From: W425 sp964503235 | GTDB taxonomy: Bacteria > Chloroflexota > Dehalococcoidia > Dehalococcoidales > RBG-16-60-22 | Direction of reading: 5' to 3' | Assembly: GCA_964503235.1 (NCBI GenBank) | Contig: CAZCZJ010000008.1 | Span: forward strand, 1 to 41,635 | DNA: 41,635 nucleotides | Shown: positions 1 to 9,493 of the stretch, in pieces | How the letters are laid out: every line of letters begins with the position of its first letter | Numbering within the stretch: position 1 is the stretch's first letter | Translations under genes and position numbers: made by a program | Notes under the pieces: model-generated | Seen by the model: only the letters and a program-made list of their open reading frames with translations | Databases searched by the model: none | What the model was told of the DNA's origin: nothing

Positions 1-2
1 TC

Positions 3-272
3 GTTCGTTTGAATATCAACGTGCCGGCACAGATAGAAAACCAGGTCAGTGACACCGCTATCCGGGAAGCCCTGAAGGAAGCTCACTATTATACGGTGGC
101 CCAGGACGTGCAGCGCGAGACCCGCCTGAGGATGGGGAACCGTACCGCCGAAGAGATAATGCCGGGCGATGCCCTGAAGGCTTACCTGGAATCGAAAAAC
201 ATTCCCCCGGAGAGACAGAAGGTATTGCTGGAATACGGTGAGAAGCTGATAGAAGACCTTAGAGAAAGCTAG
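3..272 (+). CDS. C-terminal part of a possible SbcD/Mre11-like nuclease (5' truncated)
   Basis: The frame is open to the left edge, so only the last ~89 codons are present; the TTG at 9 need not be a start. The peptide is charged and helical (KEAHYYTVAQDVQRETRLR, then LEYGEKLIEDL). From memory this resembles the C-terminal region of SbcD-type metallophosphoesterase exonucleases of Dehalococcoidia, but the catalytic domain lies outside the window. Its TAG overlaps the stop of the convergent MFS gene by four bases (CTAG). The family assignment is tentative; that it is coding is fairly sure. Confidence 0.5.
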   Translation, partial: VRLNINVPAQIENQVSDTAIREALKEAHYYTVAQDVQRETRLRMGNRTAEEIMPGDALKAYLESKNIPPERQKVLLEYGEKLIEDLRES

Positions 273-1519
273 CCGATATCAACGTCATCCGTTGCAGCAT
301 GGTAGTGGTCTTTGGCATCATATATGAAGAATGCCGTAATTATCGCCACCGACGTCACCCCGATTGCCGCCACGGTAAACATCATATCGAAGCCGAACCT
401 CTCGATAAAATACCCACCGGGTATCGCGAATATCGCGCCGGTATACTGCATGGTGGAGTAGTAAACGCCGAAAATCTTGGAACGGTGCTTAGGGGGAGCC
501 TGGGTCATGATAAACACCTCGGTTACCGGCATCCGTAGCGCCATGTTAAGACCATGGACAAACAGCATGAGGTAGAGAGTGGGTCCCAGCGTGACCAGTT
601 TAAAAACGTATATCAATACCCCGGATAAAATACCGGTGACGATAATAACCTTAACACTGCCGATTTTATCGGAGATATAGCCGCCGACCGGGCCAGCCCA
701 AAGCCCCGAGGAAAACACGATAGACATCAGCCCCCCAGCCGTTGCATTGGAGGCTCCCAGTATATCGGTCATATACAGGGTAAGAAAAGGCAAGACCGAC
801 ATACCGATACCGCCGCCGATGACCATCATCGTGAGAAAGGCAATCAGTCGCCGCTTGTATCCCGGTTGCGGCGGTTTCTCCACCATAATCTGTTGTTTCA
901 CCGCCTTTACATGAGCACTACCGCCGCGCTTGGTTAGATAAATCAGGAAAATCAGACCGAAAATGACTGTCGGTACGGCCAGTATAAGATACGAATACCG
1001 CCACCCGCTCTCCTCCCCGAAAGCGCTAAGGATAGCCCCGGCGATAATCGGTGCGACGAAAAAGGCGGCGTTGCCCCCCACCAGGTGAAGTCCCAGGGCC
1101 CGCCCGCGCTGCTGCGGGGGAACCGAGGCAGAAATAAGGGGTGTCGCCGCAGGGTGATAACCCCCGGACAACAGGCCCATCAGTATCAGGAATACTATAA
1201 ACATCACGAAGTTGGGTGAAATCCCGACGAGGATGCCGGCCACAGCCACGCCAAGGGTGCCGATGATTATCAGAGGAGTCGGCCCGAAGCGGTCGGCGAA
1301 CCAGCCGGCTGGTAACTGCCCCGTGGCGCTGGCAAAGGCGAAGGCTGCCGGTACGGCTCCAGCCTCGAAATAGGTCCCTATCTTGAAAAAATCCCGTATA
1401 GCCGGGAATAGTGGCTGCTGGAGGGCCATCAAGAAGTGATGGGCAGCATGCGCAATGATAAAAAACGGGAGCGATGAAAATATAAACGAACGCTTTTTAG
1501 GTTCCGGTGGTGTTGCCAA
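269..1519 (-). CDS. MFS transporter
   Basis: A 416-residue integral membrane protein with about twelve hydrophobic helices. The MFS loop 2-3 signature is near residue 75 (GWFADRFGP) and a related repeat in the second half (GGYISDKIGS, ~280). It should be a secondary transporter; the substrate cannot be read from sequence. The start is TTG, preceded at five bases by GAAAGG. A paralogue in the same orientation follows upstream (1689-2828) with the same organisation, including a His-His motif in helix 1 (AHAAHHF against AHFVHHV), so the pair looks like a tandem duplication. Its stop overlaps the stop of the convergent gene at the window edge. Confidence 0.85.
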   Translation of the reverse strand: MATPPEPKKRSFIFSSLPFFIIAHAAHHFLMALQQPLFPAIRDFFKIGTYFEAGAVPAAFAFASATGQLPAGWFADRFGPTPLIIIGTLGVAVAGILVGISPNFVMFIVFLILMGLLSGGYHPAATPLISASVPPQQRGRALGLHLVGGNAAFFVAPIIAGAILSAFGEESGWRYSYLILAVPTVIFGLIFLIYLTKRGGSAHVKAVKQQIMVEKPPQPGYKRRLIAFLTMMVIGGGIGMSVLPFLTLYMTDILGASNATAGGLMSIVFSSGLWAGPVGGYISDKIGSVKVIIVTGILSGVLIYVFKLVTLGPTLYLMLFVHGLNMALRMPVTEVFIMTQAPPKHRSKIFGVYYSTMQYTGAIFAIPGGYFIERFGFDMMFTVAAIGVTSVAIITAFFIYDAKDHYHAATDDVDIG

Positions 1520-1688
1520 AGTAGCCTTTCAAAAATATTAGCCGTATCTAAATACGACACATTGTCTTTTCTTTTAAATCGCAGATTGATAGACAATCGC
1601 ATTACGAAGATGGGAATATTGGATTCAGGATAATTATATATAGTACTAGATAAATTTACAAATCGAATGCTGCTACACCAGAGGATAG

Positions 1689-2828
1689 CTAATTTCGGCT
1701 GCCCCTCAGGAAGAAGGAACACAGTAGCGTCATGGCGATGATGGCGATACTCGCCCAGGTAAAGCTGTTGGCGTAGCCGTAGTGTTCGCTGAGATAGCCC
1801 ATTATCGGAGCGAAGACAGCGCCGGTCCCCGTCATGGTAGAATAGTAAAAACCGTAGACGAAAGAGCGGTTACGCCCCGTGGTCTCGCCGATGATATACG
1901 CCTCGGATACCGGCATACGCATGAAGGTGGTTATCCCCAATACCAGCATCACCGCCCCGATTCCAATCCCAATAGGAGCGACCTTCATCAGATAGACGGC
2001 CCCACCGGAGACCAGGCACAATGTGATTATCAGCGGCACGCGTCCCAGTCGGTCGGAAATATAACCGCCCAGGGGACTTGACCAGAGCCCGGCCGAGGCG
2101 AATACGGTGAAATAGACCGACCCCGCGAACTCGCTGGCCTGAAAGTTATCAACAACATACAGCGGCATCAAAGCCGTGACCGAGCTAACCACTCCGCCGG
2201 TGAAGATGCTCAGCACCAGGAACATAACCAGCCGCAGGTAATTAACTCCGGGACGTGCCGACTCGTTATAAGCATCAGAAACATCCGAAGCGCCGCCAGC
2301 TGCCCTGGCTCCCCTGTTTACATATATGGCTATGATTATACCGAATATTAAAATCGGGACCGACAGCCCGATATAAGAAACACGCCAGCCCCAGGCCGTG
2401 GCTATACCCGCTGCTACCATCGGTGCTACCAGGAAACTGGCACTGGCGCCAATCTCGTGAAAACCCAGTGCCCGCCCACGGTCTTCCGGTGAGACCGCCG
2501 TGGAAACCATCGGCGCTGCGGACGGATGATAGCCACCTCCCAGTATCCCCATGAGGACCATGAAAACCAATAACATAGTATAGGTCTGCGAAATACCTAT
2601 CAGGATTCCCGCCACAGCCAGACCGGAGATGCCGACAATCAGGAGAATACGAGTCCCGATACGGTCAGCCAGCCAGCCCGCGGGTATCTGTGCCACAGCG
2701 TACGACCATGAGAAGACCGAGTAAATGAGTAGCGTTCCGGCATTGCTCAGATTGAACTCGTCACGGATAAACGGCGATAAAGGCACCGGTAATGCCGTGA
2801 TAACATGATGAACAAAGTGCGCCAGCAC
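1689..2828 (-). CDS. MFS transporter (paralogue of the neighbour), start uncertain
   Basis: At least 379 residues and about twelve membrane helices, with the MFS motifs GWLADRIGT and GGYISDRLGR. It is clearly related to the 269-1519 product and probably arose by tandem duplication. The GTG at 2828 lies inside the first helix by comparison with the paralogue. The reading frame continues upstream to about 2879 and encodes the missing N-terminus (SRFRSIFKGFLPLF, matching KRSFIFSSLPFF), but this stretch has no ATG, GTG or TTG. The best ribosome-binding site (GGAAGG, ~2889-2894) points to ATC at 2877-2879. Substrate unknown. Confidence 0.8.
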   Translation of the reverse strand: MLAHFVHHVITALPVPLSPFIRDEFNLSNAGTLLIYSVFSWSYAVAQIPAGWLADRIGTRILLIVGISGLAVAGILIGISQTYTMLLVFMVLMGILGGGYHPSAAPMVSTAVSPEDRGRALGFHEIGASASFLVAPMVAAGIATAWGWRVSYIGLSVPILIFGIIIAIYVNRGARAAGGASDVSDAYNESARPGVNYLRLVMFLVLSIFTGGVVSSVTALMPLYVVDNFQASEFAGSVYFTVFASAGLWSSPLGGYISDRLGRVPLIITLCLVSGGAVYLMKVAPIGIGIGAVMLVLGITTFMRMPVSEAYIIGETTGRNRSFVYGFYYSTMTGTGAVFAPIMGYLSEHYGYANSFTWASIAIIAMTLLCSFFLRGSRN

Positions 2829-2981
2829 AAAAAGGGGAAGAAATCCCTTAAAAATGGAGCGAAATCTGGATCCTTTGATGACGGTTTCCCTTCCGTATTA
2901 TTTTAAGCTACACCGTCAGTCGTGTCAAAGAATCCTATCCAACTCACACAACGCCACGGCGGTTGATAATATGTCTTAACT

Positions 2982-3011
2982 TTGATGGCATACCTGAAAT
3001 AATGATATAAT
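2982..3011 (+). promoter_or_regulatory. sigma70-type promoter for the ABC exporter pair
   Basis: TTGATG (2982-2987), 18-base spacer, perfect TATAAT (3006-3011). The GTG start of the ATPase is at 3021, only nine bases after the -10 box, so a transcript from here would be leaderless or nearly so. Confidence 0.55.
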
Positions 3012-3020
3012 TACAAAGAA

Positions 3021-4001
3021 GTGTCCGAGTATATCATCCAGGTAGAAAACCTGGTAAAAAAATACGGCCAGCTAGCGGCCGTTAACGATATTAGCTTCGG
3101 CGTCGAAGCAGGAGAAATTTTCGGTTTCCTGGGACCCAACGGCGCGGGGAAGACGACCACTATCAATATCCTCTGCACCCTCGCCCGGCCAACCTCGGGG
3201 AAAGCTACCCTTAACGGCTTCGACGTCGTTCGACAGCAAAACCGGGTGCGTCAATCCATCGGTCTGGTCTTCCAGGACTCGAGCCTTGACGACAGGCTTA
3301 CCGGAATGCACAACCTGCGTTTTCACGCCATGGTCTATAACGTAGCGAAATCCGTCCGCGATGAACGCATCGAGCAGGTGCTCAAGATGGTTGACCTCTG
3401 GGATAAACGCAACAATTTCGTTCGTACCTATTCCGGAGGTATGAAACGCCGCCTGGAGCTTGCCAGGGGACTACTTCATTATCCCAAGGTACTTTTTCTT
3501 GACGAACCTACGCTGGGACTGGACCCCCAAACACGGAACTACATCTGGGACTACATCATGGACTTACGTAAGCGTGAGGGAACCACTATTTTTCTTACCA
3601 CTCACTACATGGACGAAGCCGAAAAAGCCAACCGTATTGCCATCATCGACCACGGTAAGCTGGTAGCGATGGATACTCCGGCGAAATTAAAGCGAATGGT
3701 CGCCAGAGATATCGTCACCGTTAAAACCGAAGACAACGATAAAGCCGCCGAAAATATCAGGACACGCTACCAGACGGATGTCAAAAAAGACGGAGACGCC
3801 CTTGTTTTCGACGTCGATAACGGCGAAGAATTCCTCCCCGGCTTCATCAGTGAGTCGGGAATCAAAGTGACCAGTATCAGCCTGCGTCATCCGACCCTCG
3901 AGGATGTCTTTCTTGAAATAACCGGCCATGAAATCCGCGACGAGGAAGTGGGCAATTCTTTAAAAGAGGCCATCCGACACGGCGGTCCCATGAGACACTA
4001 G
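3021..4001 (+). CDS. ABC transporter ATP-binding protein, DrrA family
   Basis: A 326-residue ABC ATPase that powers the membrane partner encoded nine bases downstream. Visible motifs: Walker A GPNGAGKTT (38-46), signature YSGGMKRRLE (137-146), Walker B VLFLDEPTLG (157-166) and switch His in TTH (193-195). A C-terminal ~90-residue extension (VARDIVTVKTED onward) with the closing LEDVFLEITG is typical of DrrA-type exporters for drugs, lipids or polyketides. The GTG start fits the family N-terminus (MSEYIIQVENLVKKYG). A promoter sits immediately upstream, leaving almost no leader. Substrate unknown. Confidence 0.9.
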   Translation: MSEYIIQVENLVKKYGQLAAVNDISFGVEAGEIFGFLGPNGAGKTTTINILCTLARPTSGKATLNGFDVVRQQNRVRQSIGLVFQDSSLDDRLTGMHNLRFHAMVYNVAKSVRDERIEQVLKMVDLWDKRNNFVRTYSGGMKRRLELARGLLHYPKVLFLDEPTLGLDPQTRNYIWDYIMDLRKREGTTIFLTTHYMDEAEKANRIAIIDHGKLVAMDTPAKLKRMVARDIVTVKTEDNDKAAENIRTRYQTDVKKDGDALVFDVDNGEEFLPGFISESGIKVTSISLRHPTLEDVFLEITGHEIRDEEVGNSLKEAIRHGGPMRH

Positions 4002-4009
4002 GGAAGATA

Positions 4010-4798
4010 ATGAGAAATCTTATCGGCGTATATACCATCTGGTACCGGGACGTACTGCGCTTCTGGTACGACAAGGCGCGTATGTTCAGCGCCCTGCTGT
4101 TCCCGATTTTCTTTCTGGTTATCTTCGGCGCCGGGCTTTCCCGAAGTATCGGCCCGATGGCGGAGGGAGTCGATTTTATACAGTTCATGTACCCCGGTAT
4201 TATCGCCATGTCCGTCCTGATGGGGGCGTTCATGTCGGGTGTATCCATCGTCTGGGACCGCGAATACGGTTTCCTGAAAGAGGTACTGGTAGCGCCCATC
4301 AGCCGTATATCCGTGGCGGTGGGGAGAACACTGGGTTCAGCCACGGTGGCTACCATCCAGGGAATAATGATACTGGTACTGGCACCCATCGTAAATGTTT
4401 CTCTTACCGTCTGGATGGTGGTGGCGCTAATACCGCTTTCCTTCCTGCTGGCGGCTTCGATGGGTTCGCTGGGCATCTTGCTGGCATCCCGTATCAAGTC
4501 CACCGAGGCTTTTCAGGCGATTATGCAGATGCTGATGTTCCCGATGATGTTTCTCTCCGGAGTCTTTTTCCCCTTACAGGACCTGCCCGCCTGGATGAGC
4601 GTTATCGTGAAAATAAATCCGGCTTCCTATGGTGTCGCCGCTATCCGGCAGGTAGTCCTGGGAAATCCACCGGACTCACCGTTTACCATCTATCTCTTCG
4701 GCCACACCATGGGCATCTGGGAGAACATCGCCGTCATGGCGGCTTTCGGATTAATCATGATTATTCTGGCTATGTGGTCGTTCGGGCGGCAGGAATAG
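4010..4798 (+). CDS. ABC-2 type transporter permease, DrrB family
   Basis: A 262-residue permease with about six membrane helices, partner of the upstream DrrA-like ATPase and almost certainly in the same operon. It has the ABC-2 features: an N-terminal cytoplasmic segment (WYRDVLRFWYDKARMFS), then a helix ending in FGAGL, the internal WDREYGFLKEVLVAPISR loop (~82-99), and the FPMMFLSGVFFPLQDLPAW segment (~176-194) characteristic of drug/lipid exporters of this class. Starts at ATG 4010, eight bases after the ATPase stop. Substrate not predictable. Confidence 0.9.
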   Translation: MRNLIGVYTIWYRDVLRFWYDKARMFSALLFPIFFLVIFGAGLSRSIGPMAEGVDFIQFMYPGIIAMSVLMGAFMSGVSIVWDREYGFLKEVLVAPISRISVAVGRTLGSATVATIQGIMILVLAPIVNVSLTVWMVVALIPLSFLLAASMGSLGILLASRIKSTEAFQAIMQMLMFPMMFLSGVFFPLQDLPAWMSVIVKINPASYGVAAIRQVVLGNPPDSPFTIYLFGHTMGIWENIAVMAAFGLIMIILAMWSFGRQE

Positions 4799-4867
4799 GT
4801 TTTATTTCGGTTACTTACTAGGCAAACAACCACGATTTTAAACGTCACAGATCTGGCTGTTTTTATA

Positions 4868-4896
4868 TTTACTTCATGTTTTACTGCCTGTATAAT
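4868..4896 (+). promoter_or_regulatory. sigma70-type promoter for ugd
   Basis: TTTACT (4868-4873), 17-base spacer, perfect TATAAT (4891-4896); the ugd ATG lies 62 bases downstream of the -10 box. Confidence 0.55.
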
Positions 4897-4958
4897 CAAA
4901 GCAAGTTCTTTGTAGCGAAAAGGCCCGGATAGATTTTTTACGAATGACGGAGTGCACA

Positions 4959-6209
4959 ATGAAAATTTCTGTAATCGGTGCAGGTTACGTCGGCCTCATT
5001 AGTAGTGTCTGCTTTGCCAAGCTGGGACACGATGTGGTCCTGATAGATATCGACGAAGAGAAACTGGCGGTTATCGCCAATAAAGAAGTCCTGCCCATTT
5101 ACGAGGAAGGCCTGCAAGAGCTCCTTGAGGAAGTACATATCGAGACCAGCAGCGATTACGATAAGACCATCGAATCGGACGTGATTTTCATCTGCGTCGG
5201 CACGACCGCCGATGAGAACGGCGCGATTTTTTCGGAATATCTTATTAACGCCGCGGGGAAAATAGCCGAGGTCCTGAAAAAGCAGAGAGGCTATTGTGTT
5301 ATTGCCGTGAAAAGCACCGTCGGGCCCGGCATGACGGAAAACCTGTTAATACCCTTACTGGAAAAATCGGGCAAAAAGGCAGGGAAGGGTTTCGGTGTAT
5401 GTATGTCCCCCGAATTCCTGCAGGAAGGGCGGGGTATTTATCACTTCATGAATCCTTCCCGCATCATCATCGGCGAATACGATAGGAAGTCGGGAGACAC
5501 GCTGGAACGCCTGCACCAGGGCCTCAAAGCACCCGTAATGCGCACCAATCTCCGGACGGCGGAAATGATAAAGCTCGCTTCAAATTCGTTTCTGGCGACC
5601 AAAATCTCGTTTATCAATGAGATAGGCAATATCTGCAAACAGCTGGGTATAGATACCTACGATGTCGCCCGCGGTATGGGAATGGACGACCGCATCGGCC
5701 ATAAATTTCTTAATGCCGGTATCGGATTCGGCGGTTCCTGTCTGCCTAAAGATTTACGAATATTAATATCGGGAGCGAGAGAAGTCGGATACCAGCCAGA
5801 TTTACTGCAGGACGTGTCCACCCTGAACGAAACCCAGGCGTTAAAACCGGTGGAACTGCTCAAGAAACACATTACGTTAAAGGGCGCTACGGTAGGGATT
5901 CTGGGGGTGGCATTTAAGCCCGGCACCGATGATATCAGAGACTCCAGAGCGATAAAAATAGCGGAGGTTTTATTGGCCAGGGGAGCCACCGTAAAAGCCT
6001 ACGACCCGCTGGCTCTTGATTATTTTATTAAGACGTTCCCGAAAGTAACCCGAGCCACTAGAGAAGAAGTCATGGACTGTGACGCGGTGATGATTCTGAC
6101 CGAATGGGAGGAATTCAAAGAACTCGATTATCGAGGGAAAATAGTCATTGACGGCAGAAGAATCGAGAAAGCCAGAGAAGCCCGGATATACGAAGGGGTA
6201 TGTTGGTAA
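4959..6209 (+). CDS. ugd: UDP-glucose 6-dehydrogenase
   Basis: A 416-residue enzyme oxidising UDP-glucose (or a related UDP-hexose) to the uronic acid with two NAD+, supplying precursors to the adjacent glycan locus. Rossmann motif GAGYVG (7-12), STVGPGMTE (119-127), catalytic Cys261 in GFGGSCLPKD, and the C-terminal UDP-binding segment GVAFKPGTDDIRDSRA. The ATG at 4959 is preferred over the in-frame ATG at 4944: GGAG at 4949-4952 is well spaced and the protein then begins MKISVIGAGYVG as in the family. It has its own promoter and runs convergently to the flippase gene. It is distinct from the WecC-like dehydrogenase at 18745-20004. Confidence 0.93.
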   Translation: MKISVIGAGYVGLISSVCFAKLGHDVVLIDIDEEKLAVIANKEVLPIYEEGLQELLEEVHIETSSDYDKTIESDVIFICVGTTADENGAIFSEYLINAAGKIAEVLKKQRGYCVIAVKSTVGPGMTENLLIPLLEKSGKKAGKGFGVCMSPEFLQEGRGIYHFMNPSRIIIGEYDRKSGDTLERLHQGLKAPVMRTNLRTAEMIKLASNSFLATKISFINEIGNICKQLGIDTYDVARGMGMDDRIGHKFLNAGIGFGGSCLPKDLRILISGAREVGYQPDLLQDVSTLNETQALKPVELLKKHITLKGATVGILGVAFKPGTDDIRDSRAIKIAEVLLARGATVKAYDPLALDYFIKTFPKVTRATREEVMDCDAVMILTEWEEFKELDYRGKIVIDGRRIEKAREARIYEGVCW

Positions 6210-6251
6210 TAACTTCAAGATAACAGTCGAGTACGGGACTCTTATATACAC

Positions 6252-8036
6252 TTATCGAGCCTGACCCTGGTAAAGCTGCCAGTAGTCTTTTTGATTGTCC
6301 ATCAACTCGTCGTGCGCACCCTCTTCAGCTACTCTACCCCGCGTCATGACGATTATCTTATCAGCGTTAACGATGGTTGAAAGACGGTGGGCAATAATAA
6401 TAACAGTGTGGTCTTTAGATATCTCATCGATAGCCTTCTGAACGGCCTCCTCGGACACGCTATCGAGAGCATTGGTGGCTTCATCGAAAATCAGAATATC
6501 CGGTTGCCGTATCATCGCCCGGGCAACCGCGATACGCTGCTTCTGTCCGCCCGAGAGTCTTACTCCCTTATCACCTACCTGAGTATCATATCCCTCCGGT
6601 AAATCGGTGACAAAATCGTGGGCATCAGCATAACCGGCAGCCCTGATAACGTCCTCGTCGGTATATTTTTCAGAACGCAGGGTGATATTATTCTTTACCG
6701 TGTCATTAAAGATAAACGTATCCTGGTCTACATATCCTATCCTGTCCAACCATGAAGATAACTGATATTCCTTGATATCGACACCGTCAATCAATACCTC
6801 GCCGGCATCCGGTTGAAACAAACGCAGTATCAGACTGACTATCGTTGTCTTGCCCGAACCGGAACGCCCGACGATAGCGGTTGTTTTACCCTTTTCAAAA
6901 TTCACCGAAATGTCTTTTAGGGTTTTGGTTCGACCCTGGTATGAGAAGTTAACGTCTTTGAACCGGATGCCCGAGTTAAATGAGCCGAATTTTTTACTCC
7001 CGTCTTCGATGGTACTGATTTTTTCACGCTGGATTGAATAGATAGCTTCGCAATCGGGAAGCGTACTCATAATCTGCAGGTAATATGTGCCAATGTTACC
7101 AACCATGGTAAACAATCGGAAAATCGCAAAGCCAAAGGTGCCGTATACAGGCACCAAATCCACGAAGGACAACGGAGCGGTGATTTTTATAAGCAGGGCT
7201 ATAATTCCAATGGCAAGATAAAGGACCAGAAAAAGGAAAGGAACCGGAACGTTCTGCCATATGTTTCGTCTTACATAATATGCCCAGCGTCTCTTGATTA
7301 CGCTACCAAATCTTTTTATCCAGTCTGCCCCTGTATTGTAGACCTTCACCTGTTTAATACCGGTTATCACTTCGTTGAGGATTACATTGGTTTCCCGGTT
7401 GGCTTCTCTCTCGCCTGCGGCAGAGTAATAGGCTACCCTTTTTCCGATGAAACGGGTGAGAAGATGATATCCTATCGTTATCGCTATAACAGCAATTGTA
7501 CCCAGCCAAGATAACGAAAATAAAAGAACAAGTACAGATATAGATAGTATTGCAAGCTGTACCAGTTCGGCTATCGAGTTTAATAACAGGGCGATTTGAT
7601 TGGGGCCGGTAACTACATTGTAGATTAACTCACCCTGCTGGTGGTCGATGAAGTGCTGGTAATCAGCTCTGATATACTTATCGAATATTGCTTCCTGATT
7701 CTTCCGTACCAATTTGGTAGCAAACCTGGTTCGAAAGTTAATAAATATAACCTTCGATGTAAAGGTTAGTACGGCGATGATAAGAAATACTATACAATAG
7801 CCTATAAACCTGTCATCTATAGGTAAAAGCCCGGCTATTCTATCAAACAGGCTGATAATGAAGCTATTTTGTCCGGTACCACCGGCGAACGCCGAGGTAA
7901 GTATCGGATAGATAGCCGCCACGTTGGCAGCTTCCAATATACCCGTAACCAGGGAAAGTATTAGTATCCCCAGAAATCGCAGCTTGTTATTTCCTAATAA
8001 ATACCGTATTACGTGGATACTATCTCTTAATGCCAT
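6252..8036 (-). CDS. ABC transporter, fused permease and ATPase (MsbA/PglK-like flippase)
   Basis: A 594-residue half-transporter acting as a homodimer in the cytoplasmic membrane. Residues ~1-330 form the six-helix exporter domain. The ATPase follows, with Walker A GRSGSGKTT, Q-loop region VDQDTFIFND, signature LSGGQKQRIAVARAM, Walker B ILIFDEATNALD and switch His in AHRLST. The position at the end of the glycan operon, with an STT3 oligosaccharyltransferase upstream, suggests it flips a lipid-linked oligosaccharide, as PglK does in Campylobacter; this role is inferred from context. A drug or lipid exporter remains possible. Confidence 0.88.
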   Translation of the reverse strand: MALRDSIHVIRYLLGNNKLRFLGILILSLVTGILEAANVAAIYPILTSAFAGGTGQNSFIISLFDRIAGLLPIDDRFIGYCIVFLIIAVLTFTSKVIFINFRTRFATKLVRKNQEAIFDKYIRADYQHFIDHQQGELIYNVVTGPNQIALLLNSIAELVQLAILSISVLVLLFSLSWLGTIAVIAITIGYHLLTRFIGKRVAYYSAAGEREANRETNVILNEVITGIKQVKVYNTGADWIKRFGSVIKRRWAYYVRRNIWQNVPVPFLFLVLYLAIGIIALLIKITAPLSFVDLVPVYGTFGFAIFRLFTMVGNIGTYYLQIMSTLPDCEAIYSIQREKISTIEDGSKKFGSFNSGIRFKDVNFSYQGRTKTLKDISVNFEKGKTTAIVGRSGSGKTTIVSLILRLFQPDAGEVLIDGVDIKEYQLSSWLDRIGYVDQDTFIFNDTVKNNITLRSEKYTDEDVIRAAGYADAHDFVTDLPEGYDTQVGDKGVRLSGGQKQRIAVARAMIRQPDILIFDEATNALDSVSEEAVQKAIDEISKDHTVIIIAHRLSTIVNADKIIVMTRGRVAEEGAHDELMDNQKDYWQLYQGQAR

Positions 8037-8184
8037 CTGTCTTTTACCAGGTCTTCATGTATCCGAGTCCAACGTTCTCAGTGCTATTCGGTATCGGTTC
8101 GTGGTGATATCATTCTATAGTATTACTTCCCTGCCAGCAAGGCAATCAATATTCTTTAACCGATAATAGTGGCTCCGTTTCCCG

Positions 8185-9453
8185 CTAGCGCTTGACCAGG
8201 CCATCGAGGATGGCGACAAATTCTCCGGTCATTTTACGGTGGGTGTACCTGTCGATTTCCTCCCTGAGACCGTGATAGGGTACTTCTCCCTTCAGCTTGT
8301 ATTCGCCATAGAGGTCTCGCAAAGAATCCTTGATGCTATCCGTCGTGACAGCGTGTATGCCGCCTTTAGTCTTTGTCAGCAGTACATCAACAACATTGCC
8401 GGCTACTCCTCCCGTAGCCAGTACGGGTCTTCCTGAACCCAGATATTCGAAAATTTTAAGCGGATACCACCCGTTTTCAGCAGAGTCATCCCAGTCCATG
8501 AGCCATAACAACTGCGACTCCTTTTGTTTTTCGATAGCGGCCTGCTGCGGCACCGTGCCGTACTGTTTTACCACACCGGATAGCCCGTATTTGCTTATCT
8601 CTTTATCCAGCCATGCCAGTCTGGCTCCATAGAACCTGACCTCAACGTTATCCGGGTCCATGACGCCTTCAGAAATAAGACTACGGAGAGAAATCAGAAG
8701 CTTGGCGGGGTCTTGCTTTCTACCATAGATAGTGCCGGTGTAAGTGATGGTGAATTTGGAGGTCAGCCTGGATGGGGTTATATCGGTTTTCTCCGGATCG
8801 AAGCCGTTAGTGACGGCATATATTGCTTTACCTCTATGGAGTGTGCCCAGTCTGTCTGCCCACGGCTGGGAAACAGTTACCAGAGCGCCAGATACTGACA
8901 GGGTTTTACGCTCAATCCTTCTATCAAACATTCTTCTTAAAGGGCTGTAGTAGTAGTTATGGTTCTGCGACCAGAGGTCGCGAAGGTCTGCAATCCAGGG
9001 GACCCGGTACCTGTTTTTCAGTTCCCGGGCAATGAGATGGCCGGTTACTGGCGAAGAGCTGCTGATGATGGCGTTTATATTTTCTCTGGAAAACAAATCA
9101 TCTCCTGCCGTTACAGCCAAGGATTTCCAGCCTTTATACGAGTCGGGGTAATTGATAATTTCTCCACCGAGAGAGAGAACACGGCCTATCAGAGACTTTC
9201 TGGAGGTAGTGGTAAAGTAATTTTCTAGCCGGCTTTTCGAGTCTAAATCAGCTTTTTGCCTGAATAACTTCCTCCAGAAGCCCGAGGCATCTCGGTATGG
9301 TGTCTCGATAGCTGAAATCCCGGGTGGCAACGGGTTATCCACAGGTATATCCGTAGTGAGTAGAACGGGTTGCCACCCGAACTCCGGCAGGTACTTAATT
9401 AAGCCCGGTATACGAGTACCAAAATAGCGTGCTATAATCAAGACCTTGTTCAA
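8185..9453 (-). CDS. glycosyltransferase, GT4-like
   Basis: A 422-residue GT-B glycosyltransferase, presumably cytoplasmic and adding a sugar to the lipid-linked glycan. The N-terminal domain starts MNKVLIIARYFGTRIPGL. The C-terminal domain has YTGTIYGRKQDP, the acceptor-loop region RFYGARLAW, and a donor-site segment ending PLKIFEYLGSGRPVLATGG, which includes the expected Glu. A TTG start at 9453 is chosen because a long SD (AGGGGGGAG) precedes it; the longer frame to 9531 would run over the stop of a decayed methyltransferase tail (9494-9634). Donor and acceptor unknown. Confidence 0.82.
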   Translation of the reverse strand: MNKVLIIARYFGTRIPGLIKYLPEFGWQPVLLTTDIPVDNPLPPGISAIETPYRDASGFWRKLFRQKADLDSKSRLENYFTTTSRKSLIGRVLSLGGEIINYPDSYKGWKSLAVTAGDDLFSRENINAIISSSSPVTGHLIARELKNRYRVPWIADLRDLWSQNHNYYYSPLRRMFDRRIERKTLSVSGALVTVSQPWADRLGTLHRGKAIYAVTNGFDPEKTDITPSRLTSKFTITYTGTIYGRKQDPAKLLISLRSLISEGVMDPDNVEVRFYGARLAWLDKEISKYGLSGVVKQYGTVPQQAAIEKQKESQLLWLMDWDDSAENGWYPLKIFEYLGSGRPVLATGGVAGNVVDVLLTKTKGGIHAVTTDSIKDSLRDLYGEYKLKGEVPYHGLREEIDRYTHRKMTGEFVAILDGLVKR

Positions 9454-9493
9454 CCGCCCGGTCTCCCCCCTTTCGAGGTTTGCGAGTGCCGGT

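Noticed and set aside
1429..1722. 97-codon minus-strand frame between the MFS genes
   Set aside because: Overlaps both MFS genes out of frame; the translation has no family features.
3877..4503. 208-codon minus-strand frame over the ABC genes
   Set aside because: Shadow of the DrrA/DrrB genes on the other strand; Ser/Thr/Arg-rich translation without domain features.
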